A stretch of DNA of 64,000 nt from Nemopilema nomurai (taxonomy: Eukaryota > Cnidaria > Scyphozoa > Rhizostomeae > Rhizostomatidae): assembly GCA_003864495.1 (NCBI GenBank), contig ML133495.1:2301231-2365230 (forward strand), written 5' to 3'. Position numbers and translations under genes: made by a program. Position 1 is the first letter of the stretch. Each line of letters starts with the position of its first letter. Below, piece by piece: positions 34,039-46,841 of this stretch. The notes under the pieces were generated by a model. The model searched no databases. It was given only the letters and a program-made list of their open reading frames with translations, and had not been told where the DNA came from.

Positions 34039-37000
34039 CTTCTTGTTTAATGTGAAAATTTAGAGATGATCAGGCAATTAAAGGATTTTTTATATATCCT
34101 TGCTAAATACAGCTGAATCACGCAAGTAGGGCAGGCAAATCCTTCCGAAGCCAGTATTCTTCAAACGTACTATCAGCTTGCGTTAATATAAACTCTATCA
34201 AGAGGCTGGTCATTAATACGATGGCAGACTGAAGCCACTGTGTAGTCAGGTGGGCCATCACTTCATTAGATATCGTCGTAATGAAAGACACTTCGAGAAT
34301 CTTGCCTTTAATGAAGAATGGTCGTCTCTAACACATTAGCTCTTCAATCTTGGCGCATCAAAGGAAGCTTGAATTTAATTGATGTGGACCAAGGCAGCCT
34401 TTGAAGGATTGTGTCATATTGCCGATTCATTAACATTCCCTGCTGTATTTGGGGGTGGCTGGGGTGGTTTTGGGGTTTGTTGGTGATCTAGGACCAATCT
34501 GCTAAGTTAGGTGTCCCCAGGGAATGAGAGGAAATAAGTGGGAAAGTGAGAGTTAGAGTTTGGAAAAGGGACGTCAATCAGACACGTCCGCTTCAGTTCT
34601 CGCCACGATCGATTTTGCAATTCATCCAAATTCGAGGAGGTTAAATCTCTGAGAGGTACTTCCATTTTCCCCGAAGCTAATGCATTACAAACTGCAACTT
34701 TAGGTTAGGCAAAATAACTTGATAGAGAAGTAATAAAAAACATGTCTTTCAAGTCATCTTTTGTTGAATGCCGTCATACTGTAAAAGAATAATGTTTCAA
34801 TAGACTATCGGTTTTGTAACTGAATTCCATTCAAGTACAAAAAGATACTTCGGCCAAAACTTATAACAGATGTCAGTAACAAACTTGTGTCTGGAAGTAA
34901 TTCCGGCTGGTATTCCAATGGATTTTCTTTCACACTCCACAACTCCTGCTTGTTTGCCATGAAATTACCAACAGCTAGCGGATCAAAGAGCCTTAGTGTT
35001 ATTGAGTTTACAATGTTTGAAGGAAGAGATCTATCTGTGTCCTTTATTGAAAAGTGGGTTTCCTAAACATAAAATGGCGTGGAACTGGAGTATTTCCGCG
35101 CCCTGCCCACTGATCTCTATAAAAGATCAGTGGCCCTGCCCCATTTGCCCGCCTCGTTTGCCTGCCTCGTTTCCCCGCTTTGTCTCCCCGCCTCGTTTCC
35201 CCGCTGTTTGCTAGCGCCGCCAATGACGTCAGTCAAGGTAGCCTGGTGATGCCCATTGTATTCTCTCTAGTATTTTGCCTTCCTTGGAGCCCGGCCTTCC
35301 TTGTGCACCTCCCGAAAATCTGGTATGTTAGGTAAATTGGAGTATGTTAGGAGTCTTTTTCGCTGACAACTTCCATAGCAGAACGCATCCGGATAGTCCG
35401 TTTACACGGTGCCGGATAACTTTGAGATCGTCTAGCTAGGAGGTACAAAGTTCTTTCCAACACACCAAGTGGGCTACCCGGATAAGTTATTGGTGAAAAC
35501 CTTTTCTGGTGATGCAAAACATTTAGGGTCACAAAACTGGTTTAGTGCTTGCGGGTTACAAATTATTCTTCGTAGCTGTGTGTGTTGGATTTCGGTATCA
35601 CTAACATTGACACTTGAATGTCATTTAAGCCTGGATTCCACTGGGCGATTATAGCGATTACGGGAAACAACTCAAACAGATAATCTTGATAATCGTGATA
35701 AACGCTAAGTGGAAGTAAGAAGCATTTTGCTGTCATCGCCATAATCGTGATAAAAATTTCGTGATTTCATCACGTTAATCACCTTAATCGTCGAAGCTGA
35801 CGTCAATGGAACATCATTTCGAAATACATACCTATATTGCCATTTGCAAATTGTGATCAAAGAATGGCTAACAAGTCGATATAGGCACAGCATATTGGTA
35901 GCAGCAAAATACTAAAAGCTGCGGCCCTCAATCTTTAGGCAATCTACTAAAATGTGCTGGCCATGGATTGCACCGATTACATGCGGCATGCTCCACATTG
36001 TTTAAAATCTTCACTGATATACTTCTACTTTTCTGCTTTTTAGATGCCCTTAAATACGTTTGTGACAGGGCCTTGTAAAGCATACCAGTTCGTTATCGTG
36101 TGCACATAGCGTGTTGTTGCACGGCCCATTCTAAAAGAATAACTCTGCTTTTGCCTTTTTATCTATATTCGCTTGGGTATTTGCTTATTCATATATTGCT
36201 TGCGTTTTCTTGTTGTTTTCCATTCGCGCTTTTCCGCCATTGCTCTCAAAACGTAAATTGCTCCGACAACTGCAACGAATTGTGGAAATAAGATTTTTAT
36301 TGCATCAATCGTCTTATTTGTGCAGTGGAAACTGCATTCAAAAGCAAATAAATTCTTGTCGCCATATTAGCGTTGTTTGCTCCAGCAGGAGATTCAAATC
36401 AGCATTGGTAAGTGAACTGTCTCGTTCGAAATCAGTGCAGTGAAAATGAGAGCCACCATTATTAATCGACCTCGTTGCGATAAAAATTTGCTCAACACCG
36501 ATGCTCGTCTTTGCCACCAGTTGATCTGCACCTCATTCGATACGTATTTTAACCGGTGCGCGTTTAGAGGCGACCCGAAAGCAAGGCATATAGCGGACCC
36601 ATGACAGCACGGATGAAGTAGATTCAGTGAAAAAGGGGAAGCCTACCCGTAACGGGATCGGATTTTACTCCTTTTCAGTACAACATTATTGCCACAATGT
36701 AATTCTAGACAAGGAAAATAGGAAAGCATATATAGAAAAATAAGATTAAACATAATCGTGGGATGGGGTTTTTAAGGCAAATCTCAAAGGTACAGATTTT
36801 TTTAAATTAAACGTCAACTGCATAACACTGATCCAGGGTGCTACTGTGGGAAAAATCTGCCCGAAAAAATGAAAAGTCGAGAAATAAGCATTTACACGTG
36901 CGAAATGTTTACTCTAATCTTAAATTAATTAAACTGTCCGTTTTCTCAATACTGTTTGAATTTCTTTATTGTGTTGGCTAGTGCGTTGTGGGGTAAGAGA

Positions 37001-38535
37001 AGAAGTTAATACTATTCATTCATTGGAAAGGGCATGAGGTTATTGAAGGTTAAAAATTTGGAGCTCGATATTAGTGAGATCGCGAAGTTTCTTCACACGA
37101 GTGTTATCATTTTAGAAATTCTTTAAGAGACTCTGGTTTTGCATCACTTTGGGATGGTATCACTTCCAATACCGCAAATCACCACCACAGCCAGTCTGTC
37201 TAATTAGACCGCCCACCAACAACCCTCTCGTTGGCTTTAAGAAATTCAAGCCACTGTCGTCTTGAAGTGAGTCTTTTGCGCTGCTAGTAAAATACACACA
37301 AAAAGCAGCAAAACACCTCGCAGAAAATCAATTGATTATAAAATTGCCAAACATTTGGGTTCGGTTCTAATTCTCGGCCACCAGCAGAACTACTTTTGCC
37401 CTCATGTGATCGTGCAGCTGTTGTTGGTGTTGTTCTTGCTATCACATCCAGGTCCCCAAATTCTGCCACCCATCATCGTCTTTATCTTGACACCACCACT
37501 ACTGGCTGGGCCACATTATTTTGCTACAGCCAACAACATACTTTGTGTTGTGACAATAACTTTCCACCGACAGCAGGTTCCCACTCGCTCGTTCTACCTT
37601 CACCCTGTTGACATTGCCTCATCTCTGGTAAAGGTCTTCTCTAAATTTCGGTTGAGCAATATTCCGGAGTCTTTTGCCACCTTAAGAAGGAGAAAACAAG
37701 ATTACTGATGTGTATAAAATTGAGGATAAAATTGCCTTGGGCTTATCATGCATAAACAGCTAGGGTTGATATATTTGACACAAAAAGGTTTCTCAAAGTT
37801 GCAAAATTACAGCTTAAGTCTCGTATGTTGTAATGGTAGACATGAATATAATAAAAATTTATAAGCTATTCGATTCGAGCTTGATCGCCAGCTACGAAGT
37901 TATAAATAAAACCCTTACTGATCAATCTTGAAGTTATACCTACTCTAAGCTCGTTGTTTATAGTTATGTTTATTTTAATCGCCGTAATTTGTTCACTTTA
38001 GTTCAGTATCTCGCTTTGCTATTGAATTATTTAACCGTTGTTATGTTGGGCTATTTGAGATACAAAATTTAAATTGAATGAGCAACAAAAAATTGTTTCA
38101 GCTAGGTCGTTGTGGGCCACGTTTCCATAGCTACTATTGTTTGTGCAAAAATCATTTATCAATAAGATTTATCGATGTTAGTTTCTACCTAAAAAGGTTT
38201 TGTTTCAAATTTCAGTATTCTTTTTCATTTGAAAAAGGCACTTTATACCCAGCTAAAAATGATGAATATAAGGACACATTTCTCTCTATCGATTTGTTTT
38301 GTATTCACCAAGAACAACAACAGAATTGTCAGGTTTTCTAGGTATCATTAATGATGACAATTCTTGGTGAACTAGATTTGAATTTCTGAATTATGTTTTA
38401 CAAACATGGAGTAAACGATAATCCAGAAAGTGTGTCATGCTCCATTATTTTCCAAAGACAAGAAAACTGAAGAAACCCCAGTTAATACCTGCCTACAAAT
38501 GATCACCTGTAATGTTAGTTTTAGGGTCAAATCTT
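34039..38535. other. Gene-poor intergenic region, about 4.5 kb
   Basis: No gene is supported here. Visible structures include a perfect 10-base-stem hairpin at about 35107-35133 and a short array of CCCGCCTCGTTT-like units (about 35140-35210). A block near 35630-35790 opens with a 'GCCTGGATTCCACTG' word and repeats ATAATCGTGATAAA, possibly a MITE fragment. A 52-codon ORF at 36446-36604 has four Cys but no signal peptide. The ORFs at 36100-36443 and 37284-37708 look noncoding. Confidence 0.45.
35107..35133. other. Perfect hairpin, 10-base stem and 7-base loop
   Basis: CCACTGATCT is followed by CTATAAA and then AGATCAGTGG. It lies in a GC-richer patch upstream of a CCCGCCTCGTTT-like array. It may be a transposon end or a transcript structure; nothing ties it to a gene. 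Confidence 0.5.
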
Positions 38536-41521
38536 TTACATAGTTGCAGATAACGCCTGAAAAAGGATCTGACCATGATACTATTCTTAGAGCCAATCCA
38601 CAAAATACACAGGGGACAAGGACAACAAGTGAAAGGCCTTCAATACAATTTATTTGTGGCAAGTGATAGTATGGCCATATGAATTGAACAATACCTGAAT
38701 CATTTCAAATGTAAGTTCTGGGTCCAGTCCTCCTGGACCAGATTTTTGAAGACCACATATTTCACCACACCTATCAACAGACACCAAGAGCATTGCATCG
38801 ACACAAGCTTCCTCTTCTGGCAATGCATCAAGGACAAAGCGATTCTTTATCTGCAGGTAAGATCAATTTTGGTAATTAATTTGTTAAAATAAAACCAAAC
38901 AAACCAAACCAAGCTTTTGAAGACCCTCTTACTCACTTTGATGTTGTGATGCAAAAAAGTTGCATCAAAGTGTTTTGTCTTTATTGTGGTTCCCATGGTT
39001 AAATAAGTTAAACAGCAGATTTTTTTAAATTTACCACATCATTCACTTGAGTCCAAAAACAACTTTATTGCAACAGCTTCATAGTACCTGATGACATTCA
39101 AATTAAAACTCCATGGTTGAACAAACTCTTAGGTTGCAAAAATGCCAAAAGTCAGGGGGGCAAAGCCACAAATGAAAAGTTACCCACAGCGCAACATATG
39201 CAGTAATCGAAAAGGGAGCTGGTCGAACAGGTGGAAATTGTAGAGATAGCAACAATGTGTCAAGGATGAAGCAGTCCTTTTTGCTTGATTTTGAGCAGGT
39301 GTGTGTGATGAATCAAGCACCATATTAATAGAGGTGCATGATATTTGTTACATAAGAATGGAAATACAAATAAAGGCAGTTATCTGACCAGCCATATAGA
39401 GATCAAAATTAACAAAAAGGACCCTTTTTGAATATGGGGTTACAAAAAATCGAGCTTTTCCACAACCACTTTGCATGGACAGTGAAAACAGGTGAAAACG
39501 AAAACATTAGAGCTTCCATTTGTATTCTTGCTTTTTTTATCAGTTTTCAGCTGTGGCGTTCAACAAATTAAAGAATTCTAAATGATAATATATTTCCTGA
39601 TATTGGTAGAGTCAGTTACCTTGTTTACTGTAACAATAACTGGAACATTTGAAATATCCAATGAATTGAGATCATAATGGTCATCTGACACATCAATGTC
39701 TATGTCATCGGAGTCGCCACTGATCACCAAATTTGGTACCCTGAATCAAAATAGCCATTTAATTTTCCAATGCATCTTCCTAATATCTTAATCAGCTTTG
39801 CTTTTGAGGCAGCAGAAGGCAAGCACTTGATTATACAAATACAAGTTGGTAAGAGACTGCTGCAATAATAACAAGTTGCAATAATTGTTCAAATGAAATG
39901 AAACCAATGAAATTTATTGGAAATGCAGACTAACTGACTTACAGTGTATCACTCAGTGCAGCTTTCACTCCTAATGAAAGAGCATCAAAAAGATTTCCAT
40001 CACATTCCAAAACCTAAATCATGATAGATAAAAATATAAGCAATAAATATTGGTTCAGATATTGGTCAGGAATGGATGACCTTTTCATTTCTTAACTTGA
40101 AGTCAAAATTATTGGTGACTATTTGCTTAGACAACTAACATGACATTTAAGCAACATTGAGCTGCATGGAACTAAGAAATGTCGTTAAAAATATCAGAGG
40201 AATATTTTTGCTGGTTTGAACTTACTACGGCATCAATGTAAAGTATCCAACAATATTTTCCAGGGACAATGCATAGTGATTTGTAGTCAAATGTTTTTCT
40301 GTTCATCATTTGTGATAAGCCATTTCTGAGCTCAAGGCTAAGATCATTTCCTCTTCTGCCCTCAAAAGCTGGTGATGCATTGGCAGCGCTAATAAAATGA
40401 AATGGATCTATTTTACAAATTAATAGCTTAGACAATAAACACCTTATTTGATTTCATTTCATCACTCACATGCTAGTTATGTTGCAGTTTCCATATGTGA
40501 GTTGACAATATTAAATCAATCTAACTATTAAGTAAAAAAGCAAATGGTGTGAAAATGAAATGATATTTCTCAAGTTTCATAAAATAAATTCCAATAAATC
40601 TAAGTATTCACCAGTCTACAAAGAAATGTGTGATTCCAATGTTTGGGGTGGCTCCTTCTGGCTCTCCAATCTCTGCCTTGATAGCAACCATTACATGAGT
40701 TTTTCCCTAAAGTACAAACACTTTGTTAACAGATCTCTTTATTATGAGAAACTACTTGATACCTTCAAATGATAAACTGGTAGAAAAGGTCGGAAATAAA
40801 AGTCACAAGATATAGATATTTTGAACTTAATGTTTTTATCTAGAGAGGGAAAAATATGTTGGATTGAAAGTTATGCTTCTCAGTCTTTCTCTTTGAAATC
40901 CAAACCTTTATATCTATATCTCCATGTAAATGATAACAATAGGCATTCATGTGATGCAAGTGATTAAAATTATGCAAACTCTCATTACATAAGTAGACAG
41001 ATTAAATGCTTCTGAATAACGATTCAAATGAAAAATGAAAGTTTTTAAACTAATAGAACAAATCTTGAATAATGATCACGGAGGCAAGAGTTAGTAATCA
41101 TCAAAACTATATCATAAACCATACATATCTATACCAAAGAATACTCAAAAAATTGTGAAGTGTTCTATTTGAGCACCTTATAACATTGCTGAATTAAAAC
41201 TCTAGCTTCTTTGGTTATTAAATTAAACGATTCTTAGTGATTTGACCTACATAAAAAAAGAGCACTAAAATAAAAAGGGAAGTGAAGTGGAAAAGAGAAG
41301 GTTTGGAAGCCAGGAAGGTTTTCTGTAAATGTAAAAATATGTATGGGCAATTATATACTAACTAGTTTCACTTCCGCACTCCCATTAGCACTTGAAACAA
41401 CCCCGTACTCTGCACTGAAACTTCTGTAGTCAGTGCAACATCTTCCATCTATTCTCAGATCTAACTGTACACCTGCTGTAACAAAAGATCGCTCTTCCTT
41501 CGAAAACGTTTCTACCGCCAT
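38536..41521 (-). CDS. EXOSC7: Exosome complex component RRP42 (EXOSC7)
   Basis: Minus-strand exons 41363-41521, 40612-40706, 40226-40388, 39943-40013, 39620-39740 and 38695-38850 give 255 residues in frame with GT-AG borders. The order of blocks matches EXOSC7 as remembered: an N-terminal GVQLDLRIDGR, then VKLGKTHVMVAIKAEIG, FEGRRGNDL, a KYCWILYIDAVV strand, CDGNLFDALSLGVKAAL, and an EEEAC ... MLLVSVD segment near the end. This is an RNase PH-like subunit of the ring of the RNA exosome, which processes and degrades RNA in nucleus and cytoplasm. The last exon is uncertain. A good acceptor at 38556 gives only six more residues before a stop (38536-38556), a 261-residue protein, shorter than the roughly 290 of human EXOSC7; the true terminal exon may have been missed. 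It shares a 159-base promoter region with the OFD1-like gene. Confidence 0.9.
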
Positions 41522-41680
41522 CTTGTTCTCTTTTCATTGAGCCTCCTTTTGAACAAGAGATCCGTGGCGGTTATCATTCATTTTGAAAAATATACTGTAG
41601 TGGCCTTCAAAATAAACTGTTTAGATCTATAAATCATTCGATGAGCTTGATCTAATTTTAATATTAGGTGACAGAAAGAT
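41522..41680. promoter_or_regulatory. Candidate bidirectional promoter, EXOSC7/OFD1
   Basis: Only 159 bases separate the two divergent start codons. The segment must include both 5' untranslated regions and probably a shared core promoter. A splice-acceptor-like TTAATATTAG ends at about 41668, just before the OFD1 ATG, so OFD1 may instead be spliced from an upstream 5' exon. No TATA box is evident. Confidence 0.55.
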
Positions 41681-44600
41681 ATGTCAACCACAGAGGACAG
41701 TATTAGCAATGAAGTTGCATCATTGAACAAGTCCATTGCATCTTTAACAGGAAGTGAAACCAACAGTGATGGGAAAGTATCTGTTGGAGGAGAGGACTCT
41801 CTAAAGCAACAAGCAGAGAGTAGAAAAGGAACGTTTTCTTCTTCATATGAGAGTCAATCAAGAGCAGGAAAATTAAGCAGGTTAACACTTTCTGGGAATA
41901 TTTCTGTGAAAAAGAGTACACAAGGCAGTGGTACCCATACATCAAGTGGAAAGAATGCAAGACTTGGTGAAAAGCGAAAGTCGATTCCTTCAGTGAGTGA
42001 GGCTGGCTTGACTTCTAATCAAATGCGTGAGAAACTTTATCTTTCATTTCGGTCTAAAGGTGTCCTTGAAAATGTCAAGACTCAGTTGCGAGCTAATCTT
42101 GCATCAGTTATAAATGAAAATGGAAACAGCCAGATTGCTGTAAGGTCAGAGCCTGAGTCATTTTTTGTTAAACTGTCTGACATTTTGGTCGCTGAACACC
42201 TCAAACAGGCAAAATATGAGTACACTCTTTCAATATTTAAGAGTGAAAGTGCTGTGTCTGGTCTAGAAATTATTCCATCTGAAATGTTAAAACTGATGAG
42301 AATTCATCCAGGATCAAAGAAATTTGATAAAATGTTCTTGTCACTTAGTCAAGGTATTTCAAAAAGTTTCTTATGGAATTTCCTTACTTCTGCATGTGAT
42401 GAAAGTAGTGTGCCTGCCAGTCAGTTGTCAGTTGCATGCCAAACAGAAAGTGAGATAAAAGTACAGGGTGCATATATTGGAAAAAGCTTGTCGAAAATTG
42501 AAGAAGAGCTCAATGTTTCAGCAAAAAGTGAGTTTTTCCATAGATCATTGTCACTTGAAGAAAGGCTTTTTCAGCTACAGAAAAGGCTTGAGGATCAAAA
42601 GAAAAAAGAGCTCAGGCAAGAAAAAGAAAGATTAAAAGAGAACTTGTTAAGGGAAGTCAAGCTCCAAGAGCGTGAGAAGAATAAGGAAGAGATTGATAGG
42701 TTTAAAACTGAAATTGAAAAGAGTTACAGAGAGTTGACAGAAAATGTGAGGCAAAGAGAAATTGAAGCAAATGAAATGTTGATTAGAAAGCAAAAACATC
42801 TTGAGCAGGAAATGTATGAAAAACGGCAAGGTATGCTTGAAGAGATGCAAAAGATGAAAGAAAGGGAGTCAGAGATGAAGAGAGCTAATAACATTGCAAT
42901 GCAGTCAATACAAGTGGAGGAAGCTAAACTAAGAACATTGAAAGACCAACTAAGGGTTAAAGAGCTGTCTTTGCAGTCAATTGAAGAACAGAATGAAATT
43001 AAGTTGAAGGAGGCTATTTTAAAACTGAAGATAGAGAACCAAGAAAAAAGGCAGGAGCATGAAAGTGTGCTTAGATCAAAGGAGAGACAATTGCAAGAAG
43101 AAAAAGTTTTTTTTGAACATGAAAAAGAATCACTGCTTAATGCAAAAGCACATTTGACAAAACTAAATGATGAAAAAATGCAAATGGAAGCTTCTTTAAA
43201 TGCAGCATTAAAGAGGATAGGTGTCCTTAATAGTAAATCTGAAAGTTTGAAAGAGAAATTGAAAGAATCTTCTGATTACCATCAAATTAAAGCGCATTCA
43301 GTTGCAATGAAAAAGGAGATGGAATATCTGAAGTCCAGAGTTATTGAAGTTGCTAAGGAAAAAAAGTCATTAGTGGAGGAAAATAGAAAACAAGTCAATG
43401 ATATCATGGATAGTATACTTAAAGGGAATCCGGAAACAGTTCAAATTAAACAACAGATGGAGCGCGAAAGAATTGAGTTTTCCGAAAAGGAAGGCAACTT
43501 GAAAGACAAAATTTTAAAGCTAGAGCAGAGATTAAGATCAGAAATTTCCCGAAATAGCGAGCTTACACAAATGTATGAATCATGCATGCTACAGAACAAA
43601 GCTTTACGGAGAGATGTCGAGGATGCTAAGGGTGCCCAGAAAAGCCATGCAATTGTTCAGGACTGGCAATTGAAGAAAATGAAAATGATTCAAAATATGG
43701 GTGACTCAGAAAAGCATGTACTTCATAGCAATTTGATGGAAAGGAACGGACAAAGTTTTGGTCATGTCTCATCAGACCCAGGAGATGAAAATGAGTCAAT
43801 CACTGCAATGCCTGTAATGCCAAAGTTGACGGCTAACCATCATGAAAAGGATGTTATTGTTCAACTAGAAAGAGAAGCAATTGCGTTAGAGGACACCTAT
43901 AGGAGCTATCAAAGAAAGGAAAGTGGCAGAAACCCTCCTTCGTATGGAATGCCTCATACAAATGAATATAAACCACTACAGGAGTATTATTCTGTTTTAA
44001 ATAACGACGAATTAAAGCAGTTAAACAGTGCAACGTACAGGATTCCTGAAAATAAAGAGACGGCGACTACTCCCACAAACAGTGAACAATTTGACATGAA
44101 ACGATCTTTAGCTGCCTCGAGTAATGTTGGTGCTTACAGGCAATTGCCTGTCAAAGTTAAGGATAGGGAAGGGGATTTCCAAACAAATTCTATTGAAGAA
44201 ATTAAAAGCTATGTGAAAAGTGAAAAGTTTCAAGATACTTGGAACGGTGATCACTTAACAGAACAATTACTTGAATCAGCAGTTATTCCTAAAGAAGATG
44301 GCCTAGTCGAAAGAAAAGTCACATCGAAGACTTTCGGTGTCAGTGATATAATTTTGGAAGATAGAGACGAAGCAATCGCAGAAATACATGAAAAAGAGAA
44401 TTTTGGTGGCCAGGAGCTCATTGATGCTGGTGATAAAGAAAAGAACGAGACAATACTATTCCCCATGGAAGAGAATTAGCATTGGAAGACCATAAAAGAA
44501 AAAGAGACAATGAGAGTTCTGCTACTTCCTCTAATATTTTAGAAAGTCAAAAGTTGGATGATTCACAGCCTAGTAGAACTGTAAATGATATTGAAGAGTT

Positions 44601-45129
44601 GGATATTTCAAATCGAGACACTCTGGGAAGTTGTCCTGACACAGGTAGTTTAGAAAGCGAGATACTAAGCAAGCAAGAGGAAGTGCAAGCTGTTCAAATG
44701 GTCAAGACAACAGAGGATTTGAACTTTGTGCCAGATTTAGCTAGTGCAACTAAAGAGAAGGGAAGAGAAATTTCAGCTGAAAAATCCAATGAAGTAAGCC
44801 TAATTACAGACTCTGGAAAGGATAACGGGGAGCCTTCTTATCAAGAAAATATTCAAAGCCCTGAGTCCATAAAGAAAACTGAAGAAGAAAATATTGCGGA
44901 AGGAGAAGATGATGATGAGAACCAAATCGATCCATTGATGAAACATTACATGGATATGTTATCGAAAAAAAGGCATGAAGGGAACACTAGCATTGATGCA
45001 GAAGAACAATTGAATCTGACAGACGATGTGAAACTCGTGACTAAAAGTTCGAAGTCAGAATTGTCTGGCTTATTAGAAGATGAGCTTGAAGAAATTGAAC
45101 AAGATCCAGTTGATGATTTTGACTGGTGA
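41681..45129 (+). CDS. OFD1: OFD1-like centriolar protein, intronless, with one frameshift
   Basis: A 932-codon frame (41681-44479) ends in TAG, and a second frame of about 215 codons (to 45129) continues after a one-base shift near 44473-44480. Without the shift the product would be about 1,150 residues. Residues about 111-190 form a LisH-type region (QMREKLYLSFRSKG, then LVAEHLKQAKYEYTLSIF) as in OFD1. Residues about 280-660 are a long coiled coil. A later ALEDTYRSYQR block and the acidic C-terminal ending DDFDW also match OFD1 as remembered. OFD1 acts at centrioles and the ciliary base. The absence of introns over 3.4 kb is striking, since every other gene of comparable length here is split. 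A very short intron (for example about 50 bases ending ATTAG at 44479) could restore the frame but has a poor donor and tract. Alternatives are a sequencing error, a genuine C-terminal truncation, or a decaying retrocopy. Confidence 0.85.
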
Positions 45130-46762
45130 ACCCTCACTCGTAGGTACTCAGTAGACAAGGGAAGTAGTTCTTATCGAACGATATAGGGTCTTATTTCTGA
45201 GAAATCACATGGCTACAGAAGTTAAACCTTGACCCAAAATTATATTATCGTTCGTCTACTTTGATCTTGGAACGTGCTTAATGAATATTAGCTGGAACAA
45301 TTGATAGCTCACTTTAAACCCTAAGCTTTTTCGCCTCAAAATATTTTCATGGTAGGTAAATTTTAATTCTCCAACGTGTGTTTGTTTGCATCAAAGATTG
45401 CAATGGATGTTCCTTGGTGCCTTTTCGTAAATTCGTCTAACCTCCTTGATAAGCTATTAATGTTGAATGTGATTGATAGAGTGTTGGACAGGAGGGGACA
45501 CAGCTCATACTGCACCTTTTTGTGCGCTGGTACATGGATTTAACAGCCTCACCGCAGGCATTCCATATATCGACGCTTAGTAACCGTCTGATTCAGACTC
45601 AGAATATCGGACTAGTTCGCGTAACCTTAACTTTTTGGGTAAGTTGCTGCCAGATCCTGTAGCTTTGTAATTTTAAGAAATTTTGTACTCTTCAAAAAAC
45701 CCGATATCTTATCAGTGGGCTCGGAGAGTTTGTTCAAGTCGTGTTCAAACGCTATTGAGCCATTGTCATTATGTGAAGGGATCCTCAACCAACAGAAGGC
45801 TATTTATATGAAAATGAAGATTTAATGCTGATACGTAGAATCTATAACCCGAGTTGCAGCTATGAAATATTGATTGTGGCTAGCTTCGTGACCGTATTAA
45901 GACTTTGCTCTGATTTGTTCAGGCCTACGCTCATTAGAGACAGAGGCTTCTGGCATTCTGGTTTGCTTAGGTCATGAACATCTTGTTGAAATCCCAGTAC
46001 TATGTTTTTCTTTGCTTGCTAAAATTATTGAATATACACTCTGCTTAATTTCTTGAAGACGGTTTCTGTGCGCTTCATTTTGATCTGCCAATATTAAATG
46101 GCGTATATAAATAATCATTTTAGTATTAGTTCATGCTGAATAGATGGCTGCAAAGGCGTTTTTGTTAGCGTTATGCCGCTCTGTTAAAGGCAAGAAACAC
46201 GCGTCATTTCTAACCTGAATTGGCCTCTGTGTTTGCCAATGTTTAGCAAAAGCCCGAAATGGAAATTAGATCTAGAATTTTAATCCAAATGGCTCGGTGG
46301 TTTCTCGCGATTGAGCTCAAATATTTACATATGTTATTTTGAAAAGTCCTTTGATTATTGCTTAATTGCTCCTTTCAGGTAGTAATTTTCATTAACGTGA
46401 ATCCAAATGAGTGCAGCAATAATCTTTTGTTTCGCAGTGAACCGAGCCTAAGTCGCTTATCATCGCCCGAGAGAGGTGTTTGTGAGGTTATTCATCAAAA
46501 TTAATTTGTTGTCCCTTTGAATTGTTGCATTTCTTTCTTAAATTGGACGATTCATCTTCGCCAGTGCAAGTTGTCTGTTTCGTGAGGTTTGCGTTGGTTT
46601 CAACAGTATCCCCTTTTAATAGTTTTGTGCTTTGTGTTTTTTGGTTTCGATATCTCAGCAAAAATGGAACGCGTCGCCAGTAGAGAAGACTCGGGAGAAG
46701 GAACAGACCAACTATAGACAAGGTTGCTGCAAGGATTTCACGGCATTTGCCGTTTGCAGGAA

Positions 46763-46841
46763 ATGGAAGAGGACATCTACTGCTCTGGTGACCAGAGCGT
46801 CGACTGCAATGACCCGCTACTCAAAATGCCCAAAAAGATGG
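46763..46841 (+). CDS. Possible first coding exon of an unidentified gene
   Basis: An ATG at 46763 opens 26 codons that end at a strong donor (G|GTAAGT, phase 1). The peptide is acidic with two Cys and ends DPLLKMPKKM. A longer upstream ATG reading (46664) stops after 17 codons. I could not find a convincing second exon, so this is weak: it might be a 5' exon of a gene with long introns or simply chance. Confidence 0.25.

Noticed and set aside
36446..36604. 52-residue ORF with four Cys
   Set aside because: No signal peptide, no splice-supported neighbours and no recognised spacing; it may be chance.
44428..44479. A 52-base intron that would repair the OFD1 frameshift
   Set aside because: The donor (GTGATA) is weak, there is no pyrimidine tract and the length is below that of any other intron here; a frameshift or sequence error is simpler.
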